NCBI GenBank assembly: GCA_035638495.1
Contig: DASQZW010000079.1
Span: 1 to 6,191, forward strand
Length of the DNA: 6,191 bases
Direction: 5' to 3'
DNA from: CF-161 sp035638495
GTDB taxonomy: Bacteria > Chloroflexota > Dormibacteria > Dormibacterales > Dormibacteraceae
The first letter of the stretch is position 1; the number at the start of each line of letters is the position of its first letter. Shown here in pieces: positions 1 to 5,835 of the stretch. The translations under genes were made by a program, and so were the position numbers. The notes beneath the pieces were generated by a model, which had not been told where the DNA came from, made no database searches, and saw nothing but the letters and a program-made list of their open reading frames with translations.

Positions 1-176
1 TGCGGGATCCCGGTCCTGGACGCGACTACTTCTTGCGTCGACGAGCGGCCGGCGACACCAAGTTGGAGGCGATTCGCGCTCTCAAGCGACGGATCTCCGA
101 CGAGGTCTACCGCCGCCTCTGGCAGGACGAGCTCCGCATCACGTCCGCTCAGCCCGATCACGAGGCCGCCGCTTGA
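1..176 (+). CDS. IS110-family transposase, C-terminal end (5' part outside window)
   Basis: The frame beginning at base 3 is open for 57 codons and stops with TGA at 174-176. The gene's start lies outside the window. The visible end reads RDPGPGRDYFLRRRAAGDTK, then a basic helix with the pattern EAIRALKRRISDEVYRRL. This is the typical tail of IS110/IS116/IS902 transposases, just after the C-terminal Transposase_20 domain that carries the family's conserved serine. The N-terminal DEDD (RuvC-like) catalytic domain is not visible, so intactness cannot be judged. In IS110-group elements this recombinase works with a bridge RNA encoded at the other (left) end, also outside the window. It converges on the minus-strand EPS operon. 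The family call comes from recognising the tail pattern; a search could refine the subgroup. Confidence 0.82.
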   Translation, partial: RDPGPGRDYFLRRRAAGDTKLEAIRALKRRISDEVYRRLWQDELRITSAQPDHEAAA

Positions 177-190
177 CATAGGAGGAACCC
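1..190 (+). mobile_element. Right end of an IS110-family insertion sequence (boundary approximate)
   Basis: The transposase stop codon is followed directly by CATAGGAGG (177-185). IS110-group elements usually have a very short right end after the gene, no long terminal inverted repeats and often no target duplication. The true junction therefore cannot be placed from this window alone; I put it somewhere between about 177 and 200. The next recognisable sequence is a GC-rich palindromic hairpin and then the 3' end of the polymerase-like gene. That gene appears full length, so the element has inserted between genes and not into the operon. Confidence 0.5.
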
Positions 191-191
191 T

Positions 192-226
192 GGAGGGCCC
201 TCCTCCCCCGCGAGGGGGGGGGAGGG
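192..226. terminator. GC-rich hairpin between convergent genes, candidate terminator or palindromic repeat
   Basis: Bases 198-209 (CCCTCCTCCCCC) can pair with 214-226 (a run of nine G, then AGGG) around a GCGA loop at 210-213. The stem needs one bulged base and G-U pairing. It overlaps a perfect 12-base palindrome, GGAGGGCCCTCC, at 192-203, so two folds compete. It sits in the 64-base gap between the plus-strand transposase and the minus-strand polymerase-like gene, where a bidirectional terminator would be expected. There is no T-run on either side, so it is not a textbook intrinsic terminator. It may equally be a dispersed palindromic repeat. Confidence 0.4.
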
Positions 227-240
227 ACCGACTACTACTA

Positions 241-1830
241 CTAACCGCTGCGGGCTGCGGCTGGCTCGGCCTCGGGGCGCGGCACCCGGTAGGTGACCAG
301 GCGGACGGTCACCGGCTCCTCGGCGGCGGCCGCCTCCTCCGCCTCCCTGGCGGCGATCCGGTGCGCCGCCGCCACCGTCCCCAGGAGGCAGCCGATCAGC
401 GTGGCGATCCGGAAGCTGGTGACGCCCTGGTCCAGCCAGCCCTCGACCAGCCACGCGATCACGGCCGCCACGGCAAGCGTCCCGAACACGCCGAAGTCGC
501 GGCCGGGATGGCGCGCCAGGCGGCAGGCGGCGATGATGGCCGCGCCCACGAGGCACCAGAACGCGATCGCGCCCAGGGTCCCCAGCCGCAGCCACACGTA
601 GAGGATCGTGTTGTGCGGGATGAAGTTGATCAGCGGGTCGAGGTTGCTGGCGTCGAAGATCGGGACGGGGTGCGCGATGGGCACGCCGAAGCCCGTGCCC
701 GTGAACGCGGCGACCTTGATGTCGATCGACAGGTTCGCGTTCTCGAGCTGGCGGTACAGGTTGGAGTTGGCGTCGCGGGGATCGGGCTGGAACTGCGACC
801 AGACGGCGTGCGCCGGCTCGCCCTCCAGCGACGTCGAGTTGCGGTAGACCAGGACATACGCCGTGCTCAGCGTCACCAGGATCCCGACGACCCAGGCGAT
901 CGTCTTGCGCCGTTCGGGCATCCGCACGTAGGCGATCACGGCCACGGCGATCAGCATCGCGGGCAGCATCACCCACGCCGCGCGCCGATTGTTGCCGAAG
1001 TCCGCGATGAACACGAACGGAAGCAGGAACGTCGCCACCCGCCGCAGCCAGCCCCGCTTGCCGTAGACCCACAACAGCACCGTCAGGACGATGAAGATCG
1101 AGAAGAAGACACTCTCGTCGTGCTCGAGGATGGAGTCCGGCCGGCTCGCCGCGGGAACGACGACGGTGAACACCCGCTCGGCCCCCTCCAGCCCCTTCAG
1201 GCCGGTGCCGATCACTATCCCCCACAGGATCGCCTCTATCGCCGCCCGTTTCGAGATCAGCTGGGACGCCAGCAGGTACGTGACGGCGATATAGAGAAAC
1301 GGCCGCAGCTCCCACAGCGAGATGTTGAACACGCCGCCGCGAGCCAGCCCGAAGAGCACCATCGCGATCGCGATGCCGACCACCACCATCACGGCGACGC
1401 CGAGCGGCGAGGCACGCAGCCGGATCCGGCGGTCCGCCACCCCCTTCGCCAGCCAGACGAGCAGCGCCACCATGAGCAGCAGCTCGTATGGCGTGAAGGT
1501 CACGCCGGACAGCCCGATCGTGTCCTGCAGGCTGCGGAACAGCGGGATCTTCGCCGTGATGGCGTCCGCCCCGGCGTCCGGGAACCGCTCGATCAGCGTG
1601 GCCGAGATCACGCACAGGATCACCGGCGAGGGCGGCACGTTCCAGAACAGCACCGGCACCAGCAGCGCGCCGACGGCCAGGATCGCGAAGCCGTGCCCGC
1701 TCTCGCTCAGGATGCCGCCGACCGGTCCCAGCACCGCCGCCAGCAGCAGGAGCACCGCGCCGGCCACGAACACCTGCGTGCGCCTGGTCCGCGCGACGTC
1801 CGACACGCCCAGGGTCGCGGTTGTGGCCAT
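241..1830 (-). CDS. Wzy / O-antigen ligase-family polysaccharide polymerase (membrane protein)
   Basis: This 529-residue protein has about 12-14 hydrophobic segments, the first at residues 18-37 and the last at about 471-490. It ends in a charged, Ala/Glu-rich cytoplasmic tail. Between about residues 330 and 405 is a long non-membrane loop, followed by GTGFGVPIAHP (378-388) and FIPHNTILYVWLRLGTLG (403-420). The G-x-G-F-G and His-Asn (H406, N407) signature is typical of the Wzy_C/O-antigen ligase family. FGNNRRAAWV (278-287) resembles the family's Arg-containing motif. Members polymerise lipid-linked repeat units or ligate glycan to an acceptor on the outer membrane face; which of the two cannot be told here. 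The start ATG lies 2 bases after the upstream small gene's stop, with no clear Shine-Dalgarno (the preceding bases are pyrimidine-rich), suggesting translational coupling. The gene ends in four consecutive in-frame TAG codons (243 down to 232). Confidence 0.85.
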   Translation of the reverse strand: MATTATLGVSDVARTRRTQVFVAGAVLLLLAAVLGPVGGILSESGHGFAILAVGALLVPVLFWNVPPSPVILCVISATLIERFPDAGADAITAKIPLFRSLQDTIGLSGVTFTPYELLLMVALLVWLAKGVADRRIRLRASPLGVAVMVVVGIAIAMVLFGLARGGVFNISLWELRPFLYIAVTYLLASQLISKRAAIEAILWGIVIGTGLKGLEGAERVFTVVVPAASRPDSILEHDESVFFSIFIVLTVLLWVYGKRGWLRRVATFLLPFVFIADFGNNRRAAWVMLPAMLIAVAVIAYVRMPERRKTIAWVVGILVTLSTAYVLVYRNSTSLEGEPAHAVWSQFQPDPRDANSNLYRQLENANLSIDIKVAAFTGTGFGVPIAHPVPIFDASNLDPLINFIPHNTILYVWLRLGTLGAIAFWCLVGAAIIAACRLARHPGRDFGVFGTLAVAAVIAWLVEGWLDQGVTSFRIATLIGCLLGTVAAAHRIAAREAEEAAAAEEPVTVRLVTYRVPRPEAEPAAARSG

Positions 1831-1832
1831 GG

Positions 1833-1973
1833 CTAATGGAGGAAGAAGAGGAAGACCACCGCCAGCGTCACGCAGGTCACGACGAGCAGCGTGACGTGGG
1901 TCGACCCGCCCGTCGTGCGGTCACGCAGCCCGAGGAACATCGCCACCGCGACCAGCACGGCCATCCACTGCAT
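1833..1973 (-). CDS. Small two-helix membrane protein in EPS operon (46 aa, unknown function)
   Basis: An ATG at 1973-1971 opens 46 codons to TAG at 1835-1833. The protein has one hydrophobic stretch at residues 3-16 (WMAVLVAVAMFLGL), a short polar turn with charged residues and glycines (RDRTTGGSTH, 17-26), and a second hydrophobic stretch at 28-45 ending VVFLFFLH. This predicts a helical hairpin in the membrane. It fills exactly the gap between the P-loop gene (stop 4 bases before its ATG) and the polymerase-like gene (ATG 2 bases after its stop), as a real operon member would. GGGGCGG about 9 bases upstream of the ATG is a weak ribosome-binding site. I do not recognise a family. A structural or regulatory partner of the polymerase or the Wzz complex is plausible from position only. 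Confidence 0.7.
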   Translation of the reverse strand: MQWMAVLVAVAMFLGLRDRTTGGSTHVTLLVVTCVTLAVVFLFFLH

Positions 1974-1977
1974 CCGC

Positions 1978-2688
1978 TCACCGCCCCGAGAGGCGCCGCA
2001 GCCACCGCGGGAGGCTCGTGTGGATGTCGTTCAGCAGGACGTGCGGGACGACGGGCAGGTCGTCGGTCGCCTCCTTGATCCGGGCGACGGGCGTCACGCC
2101 GGCGCGGATGACCAGCAGGATCTCTCGGAACGCGCGCGACGCCGAGCTGCCAGGTCCACCGCCCAGCAGCGGGGGCAGGTCGGCGATGACCACGTCGACC
2201 TGCCGTTCCAGCTCGCTCAGCACGTCTGCCTTGACGATGTCCGTCATGGTCCGGGCGGCCGAGGCCGCGAGGACCCCGGACGGGACCACCAGCACGCCAT
2301 CGGACAGCGGCTGCATGACCTCCTCGACGGTGGCGTCGTGCCTGGTCAGCTCGGCGAGCCCGGGCCATGGCTCCAGGCCCGCCCTCCGCGCGAGCGACGG
2401 GTTCTCGAGGTCCATGTCGACCAGCGCCACCCGGCGGCCGTAGTCCTCGCGCTGGACGACGGCCATCGCCAGCGCGATGCTGGTCCGGCCCTCCTCGCGC
2501 AGCGCGCTCGTGACGCCGAGCCGCCGGATGTTCGGCCCGCCCAGCAGGAGGCTCGCGCTGCGGCAGACCTCCAGCATCTGACGCGGGATCCGAACGTCCT
2601 CGGCCGGCGGCTTGGGCGCCTTGGCGCGGACGGGTCGGGCCTCCGACGCCGGGCGCTTCGAGTGGTCGTCCTGCGAGACGGCGGACAT
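1978..2688 (-). CDS. CpsD/CapB (BY-kinase)-like P-loop ATPase, degenerate
   Basis: This 236-residue protein has the fold pattern of the cytoplasmic ATPase that partners Wzz/CpsC proteins. After a basic, Pro/Ala-rich N-terminal tail (1-35) comes a degenerate Walker A, GVTSALREEGRTSIALAMA (58-76). Next is the A' motif of BY-kinases, VALVDMDLENPSL (87-99, with D91 and D93), and a Walker B-like VDVVIADLPPLL (164-175, D170). Two features are unusual. The near-invariant P-loop lysine is Arg68 (EEGRTS instead of GEGKS/T), and there is no C-terminal tyrosine cluster: the only tyrosine is Y83. Autophosphorylation of the usual kind is therefore unlikely. It may be a pseudokinase or a structural/regulatory nucleotide-binding partner. 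A ParA/MinD-like ATPase is the alternative, but position directly after the Wzz gene (4-base gap) favours the CpsD reading. The start was chosen at the ATG just past the upstream stop. Confidence 0.78.
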   Translation of the reverse strand: MSAVSQDDHSKRPASEARPVRAKAPKPPAEDVRIPRQMLEVCRSASLLLGGPNIRRLGVTSALREEGRTSIALAMAVVQREDYGRRVALVDMDLENPSLARRAGLEPWPGLAELTRHDATVEEVMQPLSDGVLVVPSGVLAASAARTMTDIVKADVLSELERQVDVVIADLPPLLGGGPGSSASRAFREILLVIRAGVTPVARIKEATDDLPVVPHVLLNDIHTSLPRWLRRLSGR

Positions 2689-2692
2689 GCGG

Positions 2693-3727
2693 TCAGCTCA
2701 CTCTCGGCACGCTCCCCACGGGGCGCAGGTCGAGGATCGTCTCCACCTCCTGCGGCCGGCGGATCGTGCTGTCCAGCCAGGTGAGCACCAGCACGCCGAC
2801 CACCACGATCAGCACCGCCAGCACCAGGGCGACTCCCACGGCCTCGATGATCACCTTCTTGACCGACGCGGGCTGCGTCGGCGTCTCGGCCTTGTCGAGG
2901 ACCCGGACGCCGGCCGTGCCGGTCTGGTCGAGCGCCACCCGCTCCAGGCGCGCCTGGTCGAGCTTGTCGAGCACCGACTGCGTGCGCTGGTGAGCGGCGT
3001 CGTCGTCCCGGCGCAGCTGCAGCATGCGAGCGTCAGGGATCGCGTTCGCGGACCGCTGGCTCGGGTTGGAGAGCAGGTAGTCGTCGACCGCCTTGTCGGC
3101 GACGGCCTGGTCCGACTGCGCCTGCTTGACCTGGCTGGTGTAGAAGGCGACGGCCGCGTCGGCCTGCACCCGCTGGTTGGTCAGCGTCTCGTCCATGAAC
3201 TGGTCGACGACGGCCTGGGCGACGAGCGAGGCCATCTGGGGATCACTCGAGCCGAACGTCACGGTGATGATCTCGGGGCCGGTGGGGACGACGAGCGTCG
3301 AGGCCACGATCGTGTTGAAGACCTGGTCGTCGACCTGCGAGTCGCTGAGCTGTCCGCCGGGGCCGGCCAGGCCGACCAGCCGCATCAGGCGGGTCCGGAT
3401 GCCGCCCGAGCCGTGCGAGGAGGCCGCCTTGATCGCTTCGGAGAGCGGGCTGCGCTTGCCGACCTTCGCGTCGAAGTACTTCGTGCTGATCAGCTCGGTC
3501 AGCACGCCGGCCTGCTCCTGCGCGGGCGTCAGGTACGGGTTGCTGTTGGGGTCCGGAACCAGCGTCTGCCGCTCGACCCAGACCCGCACCGACGACTGGT
3601 ACGTCGGCGGTTGGACGAGGACCCAGCCGATGGCGCCGACCAGCACCAGCACCACGGGTCCGAGGAGCAGCAGCCGGTGGCGAAAGAACGTCTCGAGGAG
3701 GCGAACCATCGAGGCCCAGTGTGGCAT
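2693..3727 (-). CDS. Wzz/CpsC-like polysaccharide chain-length determinant / co-polymerase
   Basis: From the ATG at 3727 the protein is 344 residues. It has transmembrane helix 1 at about 18-38, an extracytoplasmic region of about 250 residues, and transmembrane helix 2 at about 291-317. Residues 183-265 are rich in Gln, Asp, Ala and Lys with coiled-coil character. PTYQSSVRVWVERQ (41-54) is the usual first strand after helix 1 in Wzz proteins. Just before helix 2 is ETPTQPASVKK (281-291), matching the family's Pro-rich motif. Such proteins control the length and export of Wzy-made glycans. The frame is open further upstream to an ATG at 3832. The start at 3727 was preferred because GGAG lies 7 bases before it and the upstream extension is Arg/Pro-rich and runs into the divergent promoter region. 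An ATG at 3709 is a second option. It is the first gene of the four-gene minus-strand operon; its C-terminus stops soon after helix 2, so the ATPase is a separate protein. Confidence 0.85.
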   Translation of the reverse strand: MPHWASMVRLLETFFRHRLLLLGPVVLVLVGAIGWVLVQPPTYQSSVRVWVERQTLVPDPNSNPYLTPAQEQAGVLTELISTKYFDAKVGKRSPLSEAIKAASSHGSGGIRTRLMRLVGLAGPGGQLSDSQVDDQVFNTIVASTLVVPTGPEIITVTFGSSDPQMASLVAQAVVDQFMDETLTNQRVQADAAVAFYTSQVKQAQSDQAVADKAVDDYLLSNPSQRSANAIPDARMLQLRRDDDAAHQRTQSVLDKLDQARLERVALDQTGTAGVRVLDKAETPTQPASVKKVIIEAVGVALVLAVLIVVVGVLVLTWLDSTIRRPQEVETILDLRPVGSVPRVS

Positions 3728-3911
3728 CGCGGCACTCCGGCGAGGAATGGGCGCGCGGGGGCGCCATCCCGTTCCCTGTCCCGCCCACGGCTGGGGCCGT
3801 CGTCCCGGGCACACCGGACGAATGGCCCGCACCGGAGCGGGAGGCCCATTCCCGGTGCGGCCGGACCGCCGGTACGCTTCCCCCTCGGGCGCTCGCGCGC
3901 CGCACCCTCAC
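3728..3911. promoter_or_regulatory. Divergent promoter region between the EPS operon and the GH44 gene
   Basis: This 184-base non-coding gap must hold the promoters of both flanking genes. It contains a perfect 9-base inverted repeat, CCGCACCGG (3827-3835) and CCGGTGCGG (3852-3860), with a 16-base spacer. A second perfect 9-base inverted pair is GGAATGGGC (3744-3752) and GCCCATTCC (3844-3852), and a related GAATGGCCC occurs at 3820-3828. A possible -10 for the GH44 gene is TACGCT at 3873-3878, which would place the 3852-3860 half-site close to -35. No convincing -35 box is visible for either direction. The repeats could be operator half-sites for a shared regulator, but short GC-rich repeats also arise by chance. 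Confidence 0.35.
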
Positions 3912-5627
3912 ATGGCTCGCACGCGAAACGCACGTACCCGGCTCATGCTGATCGGCGGCGCGCTGGCCGTCATCATTGCCCTCGGCTCCGTCGCAGCCTG
4001 GCTCGTGGTCGGCCACCCGCGCGGCGCCGGGAGGATCGCCGCCCAGGTCCAGGGCGAGGCCTCGCGCCTCGGCGACCTGGCGCCCGGCGGCCGCGACGTC
4101 GTGGTCGTGGACAACGAGTCGGACGGCACGGCGATCAGCCCGCTGATCTACGGCGTCGCCGCGGCTGACCCCTCCGTCGTCCAGCAGCTGGGCGCCACGC
4201 TCAACCGCTCCGGCGGCAACCCGTCCAGCACGTACAACTGGGCCAACGGCCACGCCTGGAACGCGTCCCGGGACTGGCAGTTCCGCAACGGCAACTACTC
4301 GGGCAAGCCCGGCTCGGCGGCCGACGACTTCGTGTCCGCCGCCCTGGCCAGCGGCGCCACGCCGCTGCTGACCGTGCCGACCATGGGTTGGGTCGCGCGC
4401 GACGACAGCAACGCCACGCAGTCCACGAACGTGCCGGCTCAGGGCGGCCCGCCGGCGAGCCCGGGCTCGAGCGCCATCGCCGGCTACGACCCCAGCGCGA
4501 ACCGGGTGGCCACCAGCGTCCCGTCCTACGCGCGCAAGAACGGGCCGTTCGTGGACCAGCCGGACCCCCACTCGTCCGCGGTCTACCAGGACGAGTGGGT
4601 GCACCACCTGGTGAACCGGTTCGGACCGGGCGGGGTGCGCTACTACGCGATGGACAACGAGCCCGACCTCTGGTCGTCCACGCACACGGACGTCCACCCT
4701 GTCCGGATGGGGTACGAGGACATGCTGGCGAACTTCGAGGACTACGCCACCATGGTCAAGCAGCAGGCCCCGCAGGCGCGGGTGCTCGGACCGGACGTGT
4801 CCGGCTGGGAGAGCTACCTCTACTCCGACCTCGACCGCGGCAGCGACAGCTACGCCAGCCACGCGGACAGCAAGCAGCACGGCGACCAGCCGTTCCTGTC
4901 CTGGTGGCTGCAGCAGGTGGCGAGCGCCGACGCGAAGCGCGGGAGCCGGAGCCTGGACCTCCTCGACGTCCACTACTACCCGCAGGCGCAGGGCGTGTAC
5001 TCGCCGGCGTCCGACCCGGACACGCAGGCGCGGCGCATCCGCTCGGTGCGCAGCCTGTACGACCCGACGTACCAGGATGAGTCGTGGATCGCGACGAACG
5101 TGATGCTGATCCCCCGGCTCCAGCAGTGGATCGCTCGGGACTACCCGGGGACGGGCCTGGCGATCAGCGAGTACAGCTTCGGCGGGGAGAAGGACGCGAG
5201 CGGCGCGGTGGCCGAGGCGGAGGCGCTCGGGATCTTCGGCCGTTCAGGCGTCGACCTGGCCGCGTACTGGACGTTCCCGCCCCCGGACAGCCCGGCCGGC
5301 GCGGCGTTCCGGCTGTACCGCAACTTCGACGGCCGCGGCGCGACGTTCGGCGACCGCTCGCTGCGGGCCACGTCGAGCTCCTCGCGGGTGGCGGCCTTCG
5401 CGTCGCGACACTCCGCGACCGGCGAGGTGGACGTCGTGCTCGCCAACGAGTCGCTGTCCGCGACGACCGAGGTCTCGCTGAGCCTGACGGGTGCGCTGCC
5501 GCGCTCCGCGACGGAGTATCGCGTGGCCGCGGGGTCGGGCACGATCGAGCGGGTGCCGATGACCTCGGCGGCCAGCGCGGTCAGCCTGCCGCCGCTCACG
5601 ATCGCCCTCGTGAGGCTGTCGGCCTGA
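3912..5627 (+). CDS. Glycoside hydrolase family 44 (endo-beta-glucanase/xyloglucanase type), membrane-anchored or secreted
   Basis: This 571-residue protein begins with a basic segment, MARTRNARTR, and a hydrophobic helix at 12-34. No clear signal-peptidase motif follows, so a signal anchor is likely. The catalytic TIM barrel follows, with GH44 landmarks: TLNRSGGNPSSTYNW (96-110), YYAMDNEPDLWSSTH (244-258), LDVHYYPQ (351-358) and AISEYSFGGEKDASG (417-431), then LGIFGRSGVDLAAYW (439-453). By family analogy E250 is the acid/base and E420 the nucleophile; both are present, so the enzyme should be active. Residues from about 485 form the C-terminal beta-sandwich. Known GH44 enzymes cleave beta-1,4-glucans, xyloglucan or mannan. 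The start was set at 3912 because it gives a normal signal segment. The frame stays open back to 3177, antisense to the Wzz-like gene, and an in-frame ATG at 3822 is possible. No Shine-Dalgarno is obvious. It is transcribed divergently from the EPS operon, which suggests a role in trimming or releasing the polymer, though scavenging of plant glucans is an alternative. Confidence 0.9.
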   Translation: MARTRNARTRLMLIGGALAVIIALGSVAAWLVVGHPRGAGRIAAQVQGEASRLGDLAPGGRDVVVVDNESDGTAISPLIYGVAAADPSVVQQLGATLNRSGGNPSSTYNWANGHAWNASRDWQFRNGNYSGKPGSAADDFVSAALASGATPLLTVPTMGWVARDDSNATQSTNVPAQGGPPASPGSSAIAGYDPSANRVATSVPSYARKNGPFVDQPDPHSSAVYQDEWVHHLVNRFGPGGVRYYAMDNEPDLWSSTHTDVHPVRMGYEDMLANFEDYATMVKQQAPQARVLGPDVSGWESYLYSDLDRGSDSYASHADSKQHGDQPFLSWWLQQVASADAKRGSRSLDLLDVHYYPQAQGVYSPASDPDTQARRIRSVRSLYDPTYQDESWIATNVMLIPRLQQWIARDYPGTGLAISEYSFGGEKDASGAVAEAEALGIFGRSGVDLAAYWTFPPPDSPAGAAFRLYRNFDGRGATFGDRSLRATSSSSRVAAFASRHSATGEVDVVLANESLSATTEVSLSLTGALPRSATEYRVAAGSGTIERVPMTSAASAVSLPPLTIALVRLSA

Positions 5628-5753
5628 TGGGCGCTTGGGGGGCGGAATGGCAGCCTGGCGGCGAGGCGTCGTTCTGGTGAGAGAGTCGGGCGAAGGGGCC
5701 GGCGGGCTGGCATCGACCCACTCCTGGGAGACGGCTGCCCTATCGTCGTCGTG

Positions 5754-5772
5754 GCGCAAGTCAAGCGCAAGT
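5754..5772. repeat. Tandem GCGCAAGT direct repeat, 11-base period
   Basis: GCGCAAGT occurs at 5754-5761 and again at 5765-5772, separated by CAA, so equivalent bases are 11 apart, about one helical turn. It lies immediately upstream of the long palindrome. Same-face repeats like this are typical of regulator binding sites, but two 8-base copies are weak evidence. Confidence 0.35.
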
Positions 5773-5775
5773 GGA

Positions 5776-5835
5776 CCAAATGTAGGCCAATCGCCCTCAT
5801 TTGGGCTCGGGAAGGGGCGATTGGCATACATTTGG
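5776..5835. repeat. Long imperfect palindrome (22-base arms, 16-base loop)
   Basis: The left arm, 5776-5797, starts CCAAATGTAGGCCAATCGCC; the right arm, 5814-5835, ends GCGATTGGCATACATTTGG. They pair over 22 positions with one mismatch (G5785 against A5826) and one G-U pair (5797/5814). The loop is 5798-5813. The loop begins with CATTTGGG, which is repeated exactly at the end of the right arm (5829-5836), so bases 5776-5782 can pair perfectly with either copy. No T-run follows, so it is not a standard intrinsic terminator. It could be a dispersed palindromic or MITE-like repeat, a transcript-stabilising 3' structure for the GH44 message, or a leader element for the GT2 gene. Confidence 0.75.

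Noticed and set aside
158..1615. 485-codon minus-strand open frame overlapping the polymerase-like gene in another frame
   Set aside because: Arg/Gly/Ala-rich with no membrane segments or motifs; it also runs through the intergenic hairpin into the transposase. It is an out-of-frame shadow.
361..1836. Long plus-strand open frame antisense to the polymerase-like gene, rich in Arg, His, Asp and Gln
   Set aside because: Its composition is that of a GC-rich shadow frame, and the minus strand encodes a coherent multi-helix membrane protein with family motifs.
3728..3790. GGAAC-type ECF sigma -35 box on the minus strand upstream of the Wzz-like gene
   Set aside because: No matching -10 (CGTC-like) element occurs at the expected distance.
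3728..3832. 35-codon N-terminal extension of the Wzz-like protein
   Set aside because: Arg/Pro-rich, no similarity to the family's N-terminus; a better ribosome-binding site (GGAG, 7-base spacing) precedes the ATG at 3727.
3177..3911. Upstream in-frame extension of the GH44 open frame
   Set aside because: It lies antisense to the Wzz-like gene and would bury the signal segment more than 200 residues inside the protein. The start at 3912 gives a normal basic plus hydrophobic N-terminus.
2612..4168. 518-codon plus-strand open frame antisense to the Wzz-like and ATPase-like genes
   Set aside because: Low-complexity charged sequence without domains; the opposite strand has clear Wzz architecture.
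3243..4973. 576-codon minus-strand open frame antisense to the GH44 gene
   Set aside because: Val/Arg/Ala-rich shadow; the plus strand carries all GH44 catalytic motifs.
5627..5680. 17-codon frame whose ATG overlaps the GH44 stop (TGATG)
   Set aside because: The stop/start overlap looks like coupling, but the 17-residue product has no recognisable feature and nothing follows it in an operon.
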